Assembly (NCBI GenBank): GCA_028821395.1
Contig: JAPPGP010000186.1
Coordinates: forward strand, 1 to 64,000
Origin: Defluviicoccus sp.
GTDB lineage: Bacteria; Pseudomonadota; Alphaproteobacteria; MPNO01
DNA: 64,000 nt
Direction: 5' to 3'
The stretch's first letter is position 1. The number at the start of each line of letters is the position of its first letter. Positions 18,778-28,328 of this stretch are shown piece by piece. Below the pieces are notes generated by a model that had not been told where the DNA came from, did not search any database, and worked only from the letters and a program-made list of their open reading frames with translations. Made by a program: the position numbers and the translations under genes.

Positions 18778-19854
18778 TCAAAGCCGGATCTCCTCCCCCA
18801 GCAGGGGAAACGCGCCGAGCTCGGTCGCTTCGGTGACCGCTGGCGCCTCGGTGACGTAGCGGGGGTTGAGCTCCGCGAGGCTGGTGACGCCGATCAGACC
18901 CATCGCGTTGTGCATCTCGGCCTCCAGGATCTCCAGCGCGCGGATCAGGGTGGCGGTACCGCCGACGGCGAGCGCCCAGGCCTGGAGCCGGCCGATGGCC
19001 ACGGCATCGGCCCCGAGCGCCAGCGCCTTGAGCACGTCGGTGCCCCTCGCGATGCCGGAATCGAGCACGATCTCCGCCCTTCCGTCGACCGCCGCCACCA
19101 CCTCGCGAAGAATGTCCACCGTGCCCTGGCCGTGGTCGAGCTGGCGCCCGCCGTGATTGGAGACGTAGACGACGTCGATCCCGTGCTCGACCGCCATCTC
19201 GGCGTCCTCGGCGGTCTGGATTCCCTTGAGGATGAAGGGAAGCCCGCCATGCTCCTTCATCATCGCCATGGTCTCCCAGGTGATTCTGGCCTGCCATTCG
19301 CGCCCGGTCTGGGTGCGGACGCTGGGCGGCAGCCAGCGGGTGAGGAGCTGGCGCTCGCGGCGGCCGTAATGCGCCGAATCGACGGTCAGCGCCAGCGCCG
19401 CATAGCCCGCGTCGCGGGCGCGCGCGACGAGGTCGCGGATCCAGTGCTCGTCGCCCCGGATGTAGATCTGGAAGATCTTCGGGTGGTCGACCGAGTCCGC
19501 GATCTCCTCAAGGCCCGGCTGGGTCACGGTCGAGACCATCTGCAGCGTGCCGAAGGCGGCCGCCGCCCGGGCGACGGCAATCGCGCCGTCCGGCACAATA
19601 GTCTGCAGCGAGCCGATCGGGGCCAGCAGCACCGGGATGCGCAGATTGTGGCCGAGCAGGCTTCCGCTCACGTCGATGTCCGAGACGTCGCGCAGCACCC
19701 GCGGGCGAAAGGCGATGCAGTCGAGCGCGCGCCGGTTGCGCCGCATCGTGGTCTCGGTCTCGGCGGCGCCGGTGATGTAGTTCCAGACCGGCTGGCTGAC
19801 GCTCGCGCGCGCGGCGCGGACGATCTCGTGCGTGGTCTCGAAACGCTCGCTCAT
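18778..19854 (-). CDS. FMN-dependent alpha-hydroxyacid dehydrogenase/oxidase (paralogue)
   Basis: VYVSNHGGRQLDHGQGTVDILREV, VLDSGIARGTDVLKALALGADAVAIG. Confidence 0.9.
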   Translation of the reverse strand: MSERFETTHEIVRAARASVSQPVWNYITGAAETETTMRRNRRALDCIAFRPRVLRDVSDIDVSGSLLGHNLRIPVLLAPIGSLQTIVPDGAIAVARAAAAFGTLQMVSTVTQPGLEEIADSVDHPKIFQIYIRGDEHWIRDLVARARDAGYAALALTVDSAHYGRRERQLLTRWLPPSVRTQTGREWQARITWETMAMMKEHGGLPFILKGIQTAEDAEMAVEHGIDVVYVSNHGGRQLDHGQGTVDILREVVAAVDGRAEIVLDSGIARGTDVLKALALGADAVAIGRLQAWALAVGGTATLIRALEILEAEMHNAMGLIGVTSLAELNPRYVTEAPAVTEATELGAFPLLGEEIRL

Positions 19855-19946
19855 GGGTTGCTCCGGTGGTTGGGTCGGGCGGCGCCGTTGACAGTGGCCG
19901 CGCCAGCGACGAAACATGATCCCACGCGGGCGCGGTGCGGAGAACC

Positions 19947-20753
19947 ATGGCCAATATTCTGGAGATTTCCGAGGTCTCCAAGACCTACGACGCCGACACG
20001 GAGAACCCGGTCCAGGCGCTCGACCGGGTCACGCTCGACGTGGCCCAGGGGGAGTTCGTCTCGGTGATCGGCCCGAGCGGCTGCGGCAAGTCGACCCTGT
20101 TCAACATCGTCGGCGGGCTGATCGGCCAGTACGAGGGCAGCGTGCGCATCGACGGGCGCCCGGTCGACGGCGCGCATCGCGATGTCGGCGTCGTGTTCCA
20201 GGAGGAATCGACCTTTCCCTGGCGCACCACGCTCGACAACGTCGCCTTCCCGCTCGAGGTCCAGGGCATGGCCAAGGGCGAGCGCGAGGAAAAGGCGCGG
20301 AAATTCGTCAGCCTGGTCGGTCTCGAAGGGTTCGAGAACCACTACCCGGCGCAGCTCTCGGGCGGGATGAAGCAGCGCACGGCGGTGGCGCGGACGCTCG
20401 CCTACGAGCCGCGCATCATGCTGCTCGACGAGCCGTTCGGCGCGCTCGACGAGCAGACGCGCATGCTGCTCGGCGACAAGATGCTGGAGATCTGGGCGGC
20501 GCTCAACCAGACCATGCTGCTGATCACCCACAACATCACCGAGGCGGTGCAGCTGTCCGACCGGGTGGTGGTGATGTCGTTCCGCCCTGGCAAGATCAAG
20601 GAAGTCATCTCGGTCGACCTGCCGCGTCCGCGCTCCTCGGAGGTGATTTCGACGCCCAGATTCGGCGAGTATGTCGGCCGGCTGTGGACTCTGCTGCGCG
20701 AGGAGGCATCGCGCGGCATGGTCGAGGCCGAAGCCCGGCTCGCCGCGGGGTAG
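19947..20753 (+). CDS. ABC transporter ATP-binding protein (NitT/TauT type)
   Basis: GPSGCGKST Walker A, LSGGMKQRTAVARTLAYEPRIMLLDEPFGALDEQTR. Confidence 0.95.
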   Translation: MANILEISEVSKTYDADTENPVQALDRVTLDVAQGEFVSVIGPSGCGKSTLFNIVGGLIGQYEGSVRIDGRPVDGAHRDVGVVFQEESTFPWRTTLDNVAFPLEVQGMAKGEREEKARKFVSLVGLEGFENHYPAQLSGGMKQRTAVARTLAYEPRIMLLDEPFGALDEQTRMLLGDKMLEIWAALNQTMLLITHNITEAVQLSDRVVVMSFRPGKIKEVISVDLPRPRSSEVISTPRFGEYVGRLWTLLREEASRGMVEAEARLAAG

Positions 20754-20813
20754 GGGAGGTTTCGCACGCGGCTTTCGGATAGACTGCCGCGGCTTCAAGT
20801 CAGGAGGGAACCA

Positions 20814-21779
20814 ATGGCTCGATATGTGAAGACGGCGGCGCTCGCCGTCATGGCGGCTGCGGTGGTTGCCGCGCCCGCTTCCGCGCTCGACAAGATCCGC
20901 ATGGTCAACAGCACCAAGGTGGTGTTCGAGACCGAGCATCCATACTCCGCCAAGGAGAACGGGATCTTCGAGAAATACGGGCTCGACGTCTCGATCATCC
21001 ACGGCTCGGGCGGCGCGGCGTCGCTCCAGGCGGTGATCACCGGGAGCCAGGACGTGGTCTGGGGCAACGGCGTGCTCGGCGTGGTCTCCGCCTACTCCAA
21101 GGGCGCGCCGGTCCGCGTGCTGGGCAGCAACATCCGGGGCGTGCCCGACCTCTACTGGTATGTGAAGACCGACAGCCCGATCAAGAGCTTCAAGGACCTC
21201 AAGGCGAGCGACGAGTTCGTCTATTCCAGGCCCGGCTCGACCACCAACCTCGCCGTCCTGTTCATCAAGGAGGCGCTCAACATCCCGGCCAAGGCGGTGT
21301 CGGTCGGCGGGCCGTCGGGCTCGCGCACCCAGCTGATGTCGGGGCAAGTCGCCACCGGCTGGTCGGTCTTCCCGCTCAACAAGGGGCTGGTACGCGAGAA
21401 GAAGATCCGCATCATCGGCACCGGAGCGGCGGCCGCCGCGCTGACCGGCACCACCATCCGGGTGATCGCGGCCAACGTGAACTGGCTCGAGAAGAACCGC
21501 GACGCGGCCAAGCGCCTGATGGCGGCGCTGATGGAGGGCCAGGCGCGCAGCTATACGAGCGACGAGCAGCTCCAGGCCTATGCCAAGCGCTGGAAGCTCA
21601 ACTACGAGGACATCAAGACGGCGCCGATGGATACGCCGCTCGCGCTGTCGACCTTCCTGCCGGTCTCCGGGCTCGACAACATCAACCGGATCGCGCTCAA
21701 GGAGAAGAAGATCAAGAAGCTGCTCACCGCGGAGCAGCTCAAGGAGCTGGTGCACCCGATGGGCAACAAGCCGATCTAG
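20814..21779 (+). CDS. ABC transporter substrate-binding protein (SsuA/THI5-like)
   Basis: Signal peptide, EKYGLDVSIIHGSGGAASLQAVITGSQDVVWGNG. Confidence 0.88.
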   Translation: MARYVKTAALAVMAAAVVAAPASALDKIRMVNSTKVVFETEHPYSAKENGIFEKYGLDVSIIHGSGGAASLQAVITGSQDVVWGNGVLGVVSAYSKGAPVRVLGSNIRGVPDLYWYVKTDSPIKSFKDLKASDEFVYSRPGSTTNLAVLFIKEALNIPAKAVSVGGPSGSRTQLMSGQVATGWSVFPLNKGLVREKKIRIIGTGAAAAALTGTTIRVIAANVNWLEKNRDAAKRLMAALMEGQARSYTSDEQLQAYAKRWKLNYEDIKTAPMDTPLALSTFLPVSGLDNINRIALKEKKIKKLLTAEQLKELVHPMGNKPI

Positions 21780-21803
21780 CTCGCCGCCCACGGACGGCGC
21801 GGG

Positions 21804-22565
21804 ATGACGGGCTCGTTCAGGCTGTCGAAGTCGCCCGTCCTGGTCGGCGCCCTCGGGCTCGCGGCGTTCCTCTGCGTGCTCGAGATCGCGGTCGAGACCG
21901 GGATGGTGATGGAGCTCGTCGTCCCGCGCCCGTCCGACACGTTTCTCGCCTTCCCGCCGGTCCAGGAGGACATGGACCTGGTCGGAAATTTTTTCGTCAC
22001 GCTCGGCATGACCGCGGCGTCGACGGCGATCGCGCTCTCCATCGGCGTGCCGTTCGGCTATTTCCTCTACCGCAACCGGCGCTACGGCATCGCCTATGAG
22101 GGCTGGCTCGCCGCCGCCTTCGCCGCGCCGACGGTGCTGCTCTTCCCGCTGTTCCTGGTGATCTTCGGGCGCACCTACCTGACGCTGATCATGATGGGCT
22201 TCATCCCGGGTGCGATCCCCATCATAATCCAGACGCGCCAGGGGCTGCTCGGCGTGTCCCAGACGCTGCTCAATGTCGGGCGGAGCTTCAACCTCTCCGA
22301 GCGCGAGATGTTCTGGAAGATCCAGCTTCCGAGCGCGGTGCCGACCATCTTCACGGGCATCCGCATCGGGGTGATGTATACTCTCGTCAACATCGTCGCG
22401 ATCGAGTACCTGGTCGATTTCGGCGGGCTGGGGCGGATCGTCTCGGAGATGTATTTCCGTTTCGACACGCCCGGCACCTATGCCAGCATCGTCGCGGTGA
22501 TCCTGGTCAGCGTGTTCTTCTACTGGGGCTTCGGGAGGATCGAGAAGTGGCTCAGGCCGGTGTAG
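21804..22565 (+). CDS. ABC transporter permease
   Basis: Multi-TM, IPIIIQTRQGLLGVSQTLLNVGRSFNLSEREMFWKIQLPSAVPTIFTGIRIG EAA-loop region. Confidence 0.9.
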   Translation: MTGSFRLSKSPVLVGALGLAAFLCVLEIAVETGMVMELVVPRPSDTFLAFPPVQEDMDLVGNFFVTLGMTAASTAIALSIGVPFGYFLYRNRRYGIAYEGWLAAAFAAPTVLLFPLFLVIFGRTYLTLIMMGFIPGAIPIIIQTRQGLLGVSQTLLNVGRSFNLSEREMFWKIQLPSAVPTIFTGIRIGVMYTLVNIVAIEYLVDFGGLGRIVSEMYFRFDTPGTYASIVAVILVSVFFYWGFGRIEKWLRPV

Positions 22566-23392
22566 TCGGAACCGCGGCGCCTGCGCTGACCGGCGGCCGC
22601 GAGGCCACGGTGTTCCGCATCCGCGTCCTCACCGTGATCTGCCTGCTCGCGGCATGGGAAGGGCTCGCCGCGCTCGGGACCCTCGAAATCCTCTACGGCG
22701 ACGTGATCCCTTCGTCGTGGAAGATCGCGCTGGCGGTATGGGGCGAGGTCACGGCGGCGGATTTCTATCGCGACCTCGGCATCACCTTCGCCGAGCACAT
22801 CGTCGGCTTCGTCGTGGGGTCCGCGATCGCGCTTGCGCTCGGCATCGCCATGGGCGTGAACCCGCTGCTGCGCAAGGCGATCGAGCCCTATCTCAACGCC
22901 ATCGGCTCGACGCCCAAGATCATCTTCCTGCCGATCCTGTTCCTGATCTTCGGCACCGGCATCGATTCCAAGATGGCCAAGGGCGCGCTGTCGGCGTTCT
23001 TCCCGGTGGTGTTCTCCACCGCGCTCGGCATGATCCTGATCAACCCGGTGCTGCTCCGGGTCGGCAAGTCGTTCAACCTCAGCCGCTGGCAGACGGTGAT
23101 CAAGATCTACATCCCGGCGATGGTGAACCCGGTCATCACCGGGCTCCGGCTGGGCATGGCGATCACCGTCATCGGCGTGCTGGTCGCCGAGCTCAAATTC
23201 GCCGACGGCGGGCTGGGCTACCGGCTGGGGAACTACTACGAGCAGTTCAAGATCGGCGAGATGTACGCGATCATCCTCATCATCTTCGCGCTCGCCGCGC
23301 TCGCGAACATGGGCATGACGCGGCTGCAGGCCTACGCCAACCGGCATCAGGGCGGGACCGGGGCGCACAGCCTCTCGGTCGCCACCAACTGA
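22547..23392 (+). CDS. ABC transporter permease
   Basis: Multi-TM, VLLRVGKSFNLSRWQTVIKIYIPAMVNPVITGLRLGMAITVIGVLVAE. Confidence 0.9.
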   Translation: MAQAGVVGTAAPALTGGREATVFRIRVLTVICLLAAWEGLAALGTLEILYGDVIPSSWKIALAVWGEVTAADFYRDLGITFAEHIVGFVVGSAIALALGIAMGVNPLLRKAIEPYLNAIGSTPKIIFLPILFLIFGTGIDSKMAKGALSAFFPVVFSTALGMILINPVLLRVGKSFNLSRWQTVIKIYIPAMVNPVITGLRLGMAITVIGVLVAELKFADGGLGYRLGNYYEQFKIGEMYAIILIIFALAALANMGMTRLQAYANRHQGGTGAHSLSVATN

Positions 23393-23427
23393 CGCGCCGG
23401 GACAAGTTTGATCGAGAGGAGACGGGA

Positions 23428-23796
23428 ATGGCAAAGGAGATCTTTGTCGCCAAGTCCGGAGACCTGCCCGACGGCGAGCGCAAGATCGTTCCCAACGGCA
23501 ATTCGGAGATCGGCGTCTACCGGGTGAAGGGGCGGCTCTACGCCTACCAGAATCTGTGCGCCCACCAGGGCGGGCCGGCCTGCGAGGGGTTGCTGATGGC
23601 CAAGGTCGAGGAGGTCATCGCCGAGGACAAGACCTATCGGGGCATGCGCTTCAACCACGACGAGATGCACATCGTCTGCCCCTGGCACGGCTGGGAATAC
23701 GATCTCGAGACCGGCGTGATGGTCGCCGACAGGACCTTCCGCCTGAGGAAATACGACGTCGTCGAGAAGGAGGACGGCATCTATGTCCTCGCCTGA
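23428..23796 (+). CDS. Rieske [2Fe-2S] protein with long inter-ligand segment
   Basis: CAHQGG ... CPWHGWEYDLETG. Confidence 0.9.
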   Translation: MAKEIFVAKSGDLPDGERKIVPNGNSEIGVYRVKGRLYAYQNLCAHQGGPACEGLLMAKVEEVIAEDKTYRGMRFNHDEMHIVCPWHGWEYDLETGVMVADRTFRLRKYDVVEKEDGIYVLA

Positions 23797-24109
23797 GCAG
23801 CCGGCGGACGAGTTCGGCGACCTGCTCGCCGATGTCGGCGAGGAGACGGCCAGGCTCCAGGCATTCGCCGCCAAGATGCTCGAGCTCAAGGAGGGCGACG
23901 AGCCGCCCGACGCGCTGATCCAGGAGGGACTCACCGCGCTGACCAAGCTGTATACGGTCAAGTTCCAAATCGGCGAGCGCTGGTCGCCCTTCGTCGACGA
24001 CCGCGCGATGCCGGCGACGGCCGTGATGATCATGTGCACCGCGATGCTGCGCGCGGTGAATGTCGAGCTGTTCGAGCTCGGCATGTGGCAAGCCTGGTCG
24101 GGCGCCTGA
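23783..24109 (+). CDS. Small conserved-context hypothetical protein
   Basis: 108-aa ORF overlapping Rieske stop by 14 bp inside a tight operon; no family recognised. Confidence 0.65.
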   Translation: MSSPEQPADEFGDLLADVGEETARLQAFAAKMLELKEGDEPPDALIQEGLTALTKLYTVKFQIGERWSPFVDDRAMPATAVMIMCTAMLRAVNVELFELGMWQAWSGA

Positions 24110-24121
24110 CGGAGACGGGAA

Positions 24122-25360
24122 ATGGATATTCCGACAAGCGACATCCACAAGATGAGCGTCGAGGAGTTCGACACCAAGAAGCTCCTCCTCAACGCCGCCA
24201 GGCAGCGCGACCGGCGCAAGCTGGAGGACGTGCTGATCGTCGATGTCGACTGCCACCACTACGAGAACGAGTCGCTGCGCGACATCATCCAGTACATCGA
24301 GGACCCGGTGATCAAGCAGACCGGGCTGGTCTATTCCGGCAGCGGCACCGGCGCGCAGTCCCCGCTGATTCCGGGCGTGGTCGGCTACCAGGACATCTCC
24401 GGCCGGGTGATGCGCTACCCGCTGCGCAAGCTGGAGCAGACGCCGGCCGACGGCACCCACCGCGACATCCACCTGTCGCTCAAGTGGATGGACGCGATGG
24501 GGGTCGACTACGTCTCCATGTTCCCGACGCCGATGCTGCTCTTGGGCCTGCACCCGCAGCCCGAGATCGAGGTCGCGATGTCGCGCGCCTACAACCGATG
24601 GCTGGTGGAGCAGATCCTGCCGCAGAACGAGCGCATCACCTCGATGCTCTATCTGCCGTTCAACGATCCCGAAGCCAGCTACAAGATGGTGCGGGAGTTC
24701 GGCGACAAGCCGGGCGTGGTGGGCTTTTCGGTGGTGTCGACGCGCTACAAGCCGGTCTATGACAACGCCTACATGAAGACCTACCGGCTGATGGAGGAGA
24801 TGGGCAAGCCGCTCGCCTTCCACGCCTCCTACAACTGGAACGACCCGCTGCTCGGCGCGACCAACCGGTTCCTGATCACCCACGCGATGGGCTTCACCAT
24901 CTACAACGCCATGCACTGCGCCAACTGGGTGATCAACGGCCTGCCGGAGCGTTTCCCCGGGCTTAAGGTGATCTGGATCGAATCCGGGCTCGCCTGGGTC
25001 CCGTGGCTCATGCAGCGTCTCGACAACGACTACCGGATGCGGAGCTCCGAGGCGCCGTCGCTGAAGAAGCTGCCGAGCGAGTACATGCAGGACATGTACT
25101 ACTCGTCGCAGCCGATGGAGCTCCCCAACGACCTCGACGTTCTCGAAATGACGTTCAAGATGATCAAGGCCGAGACCCAGCTCTGCTGGTGTTCCGACTA
25201 CCCGCACTGGGACATGGACCTGCCGAGCGTGATCTACGACCTGCCCTTCCTCGACGAGACGGCGAAGCGCAACATTTTGGGCGAGAACGCGCGCAAGCTG
25301 TTCAACCTCGACGTCTCCGGGCGCTTCCCCGACTACCGGCCGCCGGGCGGCAGCGCGTGA
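24122..25360 (+). CDS. Amidohydrolase-2 family protein
   Basis: VDVDCHHYE, AFHASYNW, KVIWIESGLAWVPWLMQRLD, WCSDYPHWD metal-site pattern. Confidence 0.88.
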   Translation: MDIPTSDIHKMSVEEFDTKKLLLNAARQRDRRKLEDVLIVDVDCHHYENESLRDIIQYIEDPVIKQTGLVYSGSGTGAQSPLIPGVVGYQDISGRVMRYPLRKLEQTPADGTHRDIHLSLKWMDAMGVDYVSMFPTPMLLLGLHPQPEIEVAMSRAYNRWLVEQILPQNERITSMLYLPFNDPEASYKMVREFGDKPGVVGFSVVSTRYKPVYDNAYMKTYRLMEEMGKPLAFHASYNWNDPLLGATNRFLITHAMGFTIYNAMHCANWVINGLPERFPGLKVIWIESGLAWVPWLMQRLDNDYRMRSSEAPSLKKLPSEYMQDMYYSSQPMELPNDLDVLEMTFKMIKAETQLCWCSDYPHWDMDLPSVIYDLPFLDETAKRNILGENARKLFNLDVSGRFPDYRPPGGSA

Positions 25361-26676
25361 GCACCGCCGCGCAGGCAGCCTCGATCGAGCCCGCGGCCCA
25401 GCCGACGCTGACCGAAGGTCTCGTCTCGCTGATTCGCGCGAGGCCGATCTCGCGAGCCGATCTCGACGCGATGGCGTCGATCGCGCTCGACGGGATCGCC
25501 AACATGCTGGCCGGGCGGGCGACCGAACCGGGGCGCATCCTGCGGCGCTGGGGCGCGGAGAAACGGGACCCCGGACGCCGCGCGCTGGTGATGGGCGGCT
25601 GCATGCACGTCCTGGAGGTCGACGACCTGCATCGCGGCTCGGTCACCCATCCGGGATGCGTCGTCATCCCCGCCGCGCTGGCGCTCGCCGACAGCGAAGG
25701 AGCGGACGGGGAGGCCTTTCTGCGCGCGGTGCTGCACGGCTTCGAAGCGGTCTGCCGGGTCGGCATGTCGGTCGGCCCGACGCATTACAAGGTCTGGCAC
25801 AACACCGCGACCTGCGGGCCGTTCGGCGCGGCGATGGCGGCCGCTTCGCTGATCGGGCTGGACGACGAGGCGGTCGTCCATGCGCTCGGCAACGCCGGCA
25901 CGCAATCCGCCGGGCTCTGGGAGTTCCTCAACACGGGCGCGATGAGCAAGCACCTCCATGCCGGGCGCGCGGCCGAAGCCGGTGTCGTCGCGGCGGAGCT
26001 CGCCGCGGGCGGCTTCACCGGGCCGCCGGCGATCCTCGAAGGACCGCAGGGCCTCTACGCCGGCGCCTGTCCCGATGCGGACCCGGGAGCGGTGCTGCGC
26101 CACCCGGATGCGCCGTGGGCCGTGCATGCCACCTCGATCAAGCCCTGGCCGTCCTGCCGGCATACCCACCCGGTCATCGATGCCGCGCTCGAGCTGTCCG
26201 CCCGCATCGACGCGGCCGCGGTGACGGGCGTCGAGGCATCGACCTACCGGGCGGCGGTCGATGTGTGCGACCGGCCGATGCCGGCATCGCCCTATGAAGC
26301 CAAGTTCTCGCTCCAGCACTGCATCGCCGCGGCGCTCACCGACGGCGCGGTGGGCTTCGAGACCTTCGAGGCCGAATCGCGCGCCCGCCTCGCCGCGCTG
26401 CGCTCCAGGGTAAGGGTGGGCGCGGGGACGCCTTACGTGACGGATTATCCCGCCGCGTGGGGCGGCGAGGTGACGGCGATCCTCGCCGACGGCAGCCGCG
26501 CGAGCGCCGCCCGGCGGCAGTGCAAGGGCGATCCCGAGGCCGCGCTCGACCGCGGTGAAATGGCGGACAAGGCGCGCGAGCTGTTGCGCTTCGGCCGGGT
26601 CGCCGAGCCCGAGGCCGTCATCGACGGCGTGCTCGCCATGGCCGGCGGCGGGACGGTGCCCGCCTTCGATATCTGA
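25357..26676 (+). CDS. MmgE/PrpD family protein
   Basis: GTGA overlap start; TSIKPWPSCRHTHPVIDAALEL characteristic of MmgE/PrpD. Confidence 0.88.
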   Translation: MSTAAQAASIEPAAQPTLTEGLVSLIRARPISRADLDAMASIALDGIANMLAGRATEPGRILRRWGAEKRDPGRRALVMGGCMHVLEVDDLHRGSVTHPGCVVIPAALALADSEGADGEAFLRAVLHGFEAVCRVGMSVGPTHYKVWHNTATCGPFGAAMAAASLIGLDDEAVVHALGNAGTQSAGLWEFLNTGAMSKHLHAGRAAEAGVVAAELAAGGFTGPPAILEGPQGLYAGACPDADPGAVLRHPDAPWAVHATSIKPWPSCRHTHPVIDAALELSARIDAAAVTGVEASTYRAAVDVCDRPMPASPYEAKFSLQHCIAAALTDGAVGFETFEAESRARLAALRSRVRVGAGTPYVTDYPAAWGGEVTAILADGSRASAARRQCKGDPEAALDRGEMADKARELLRFGRVAEPEAVIDGVLAMAGGGTVPAFDI

Positions 26677-26687
26677 GGGGACGGACG

Positions 26688-27524
26688 ATGGCGGATGCCC
26701 GACAGGTGGCGAAGGCCGAAGCCTTCAGGGCGCTCCATCGCGGGCCCGAACCGCTGGTCCTGGTCAACGCCTCCGATGCGTCGATCGCGCGCATCGTCGT
26801 CGAGGCCGGCCATCCCGCCATCGCCACATCGAGCGCCGGAATCGCCTGGCTGATGGGCTATGCCGACGGCGAGAACATCCCGCGCGAGGAGATGCTCTGG
26901 ATGGTGCGGCGCATCGCCGAGCGCGTGGACGTGCCGGTGACGGCCGACATGGAGGCGGGCTACGGGACCGAGCCCGAGGCCGTCGCCGACACCGTGCGGG
27001 CGACGATCGAGGCGGGCGCGGTCGGGATGAATATCGAGGACGGCACGATCCGCTCGTCCGAGCCGCTGCTCGATTTCGACCTCGCGGTGGCGCGGATCGC
27101 TTCCGGGCGCGAGGCGGCCGACGAAACCGGCGTGCCGGCCGTGCTCAACGCGCGCTGCGACGTGTTCCTGCGCGGCGGCAAGGGGCCCGAGGCGCTGGAA
27201 GAAGCGATCCGCCGCTGCAACGCCTTCCGCGAGGCGGGCGCGGATTGCCTGTTCGTCCCCTTCGCGCGGGATGCGGACACCATAGGCGCGCTGGTCGAGG
27301 GCATCGACGGGCCGGTGAACATCCTGGCGAGCGCGGTCTCGCCGCCGCTCGCGGAGCTCAAGCGGCTCGGCGTCGCCCGGGTCAGCATCGGCGGGCTGCT
27401 CTCGCTCGCCTTCGCCACGCTGGCGCGCAGTGCCGCGGCCGAGCTCGCCGCCGCCGGCACCTACGGCTTCGCCGAGGGCGTCATCCTGCATCCCGAGATG
27501 AACGCCCTTATGGCGAACGAGTAA
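26688..27524 (+). CDS. Isocitrate lyase/phosphoenolpyruvate mutase family protein
   Basis: PVTADMEAGYG, GAVGMNIEDGT, VLNARCDVFL. Confidence 0.9.
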   Translation: MADARQVAKAEAFRALHRGPEPLVLVNASDASIARIVVEAGHPAIATSSAGIAWLMGYADGENIPREEMLWMVRRIAERVDVPVTADMEAGYGTEPEAVADTVRATIEAGAVGMNIEDGTIRSSEPLLDFDLAVARIASGREAADETGVPAVLNARCDVFLRGGKGPEALEEAIRRCNAFREAGADCLFVPFARDADTIGALVEGIDGPVNILASAVSPPLAELKRLGVARVSIGGLLSLAFATLARSAAAELAAAGTYGFAEGVILHPEMNALMANE

Positions 27525-27611
27525 GGCGAATCCGCGCCGGCGATTCCAATCCGGCCCGGATCGCTCTACCATGCCCGGCGCGGCGCGGACGATGCGCCGG
27601 GGGAGGATGCG

Positions 27612-28193
27612 ATGAAGACGATCGAGATCACGCCGGAGAAGATGGAGGGCCGGATTTCGCGCTATAGCGCGCTGGAGCCGCTGCCGATCCAGCAGGACCC
27701 CGAGATACCGCAGGAGGCGAACGACGTCGTCTATGCGCGCAAGCTGCTCTCGGTGATCGGCCTCGGCGGCGACATGGAGACGCCGGTCAACGCCGGCGCG
27801 CCCATCGTGGACGCCGCCGGCATGACCATGACGATTGCCGTCTGCCCGCCGGGCCAAGGTCCCTCGCTGCACGCCCATCTCCAGACCTACGAGACCTTCA
27901 CGGTGCTCAAGGGCCGCTTCGAGGTGACCTGGAACGACGACGGCAGCGGGCGGGCCGAGCTCGGCGAGTTCGACACCATCTCGGTGCCGCCGAAGGTCAA
28001 CCGCGCGTTTCGCAATATCGGCGACGAGGAGGGTGTCCTGCAGGTGCTGATCACCGGCGGCGTGCACGACATGACCGATATCGACCTCGCGCCCTCCAGC
28101 GCGGTCAAGCTCGACGCCATCAAGCCGGGGGTGAAGGAGAAGTTCACCGCCAAGGGCCTCACCTTCACCGCCCACAAGGACGCGGCCGCCTGA
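27612..28193 (+). CDS. Cupin domain protein
   Basis: PPGQGPSLHAHLQTYETFTVLKGRFEVTW cupin motif 1, DTISVPPKVNRAFRN motif 2. Confidence 0.85.
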   Translation: MKTIEITPEKMEGRISRYSALEPLPIQQDPEIPQEANDVVYARKLLSVIGLGGDMETPVNAGAPIVDAAGMTMTIAVCPPGQGPSLHAHLQTYETFTVLKGRFEVTWNDDGSGRAELGEFDTISVPPKVNRAFRNIGDEEGVLQVLITGGVHDMTDIDLAPSSAVKLDAIKPGVKEKFTAKGLTFTAHKDAAA

Positions 28194-28238
28194 AGCCTGT
28201 CCGGTTCGGATAGGGCCGCTCCCGGCGCTGCCCTCGTC

Positions 28239-28307
28239 ATGCCCGGACTCGTTCCGGGCATCCACCGGGTCGACGGCGGAATGGATGGCCGGAACAAGTC
28301 CGGCCAT
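28239..28307. repeat. Paired REP-like palindromes in convergent junction
   Basis: ATGCCCGGACTCGTTCCGGGCAT (28239-28261) and ATGGCCGGAACAAGTCCGGCCAT (28285-28307). Confidence 0.85.
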
Positions 28308-28328
28308 GACGTTGGTGAGGGTTGCGGC

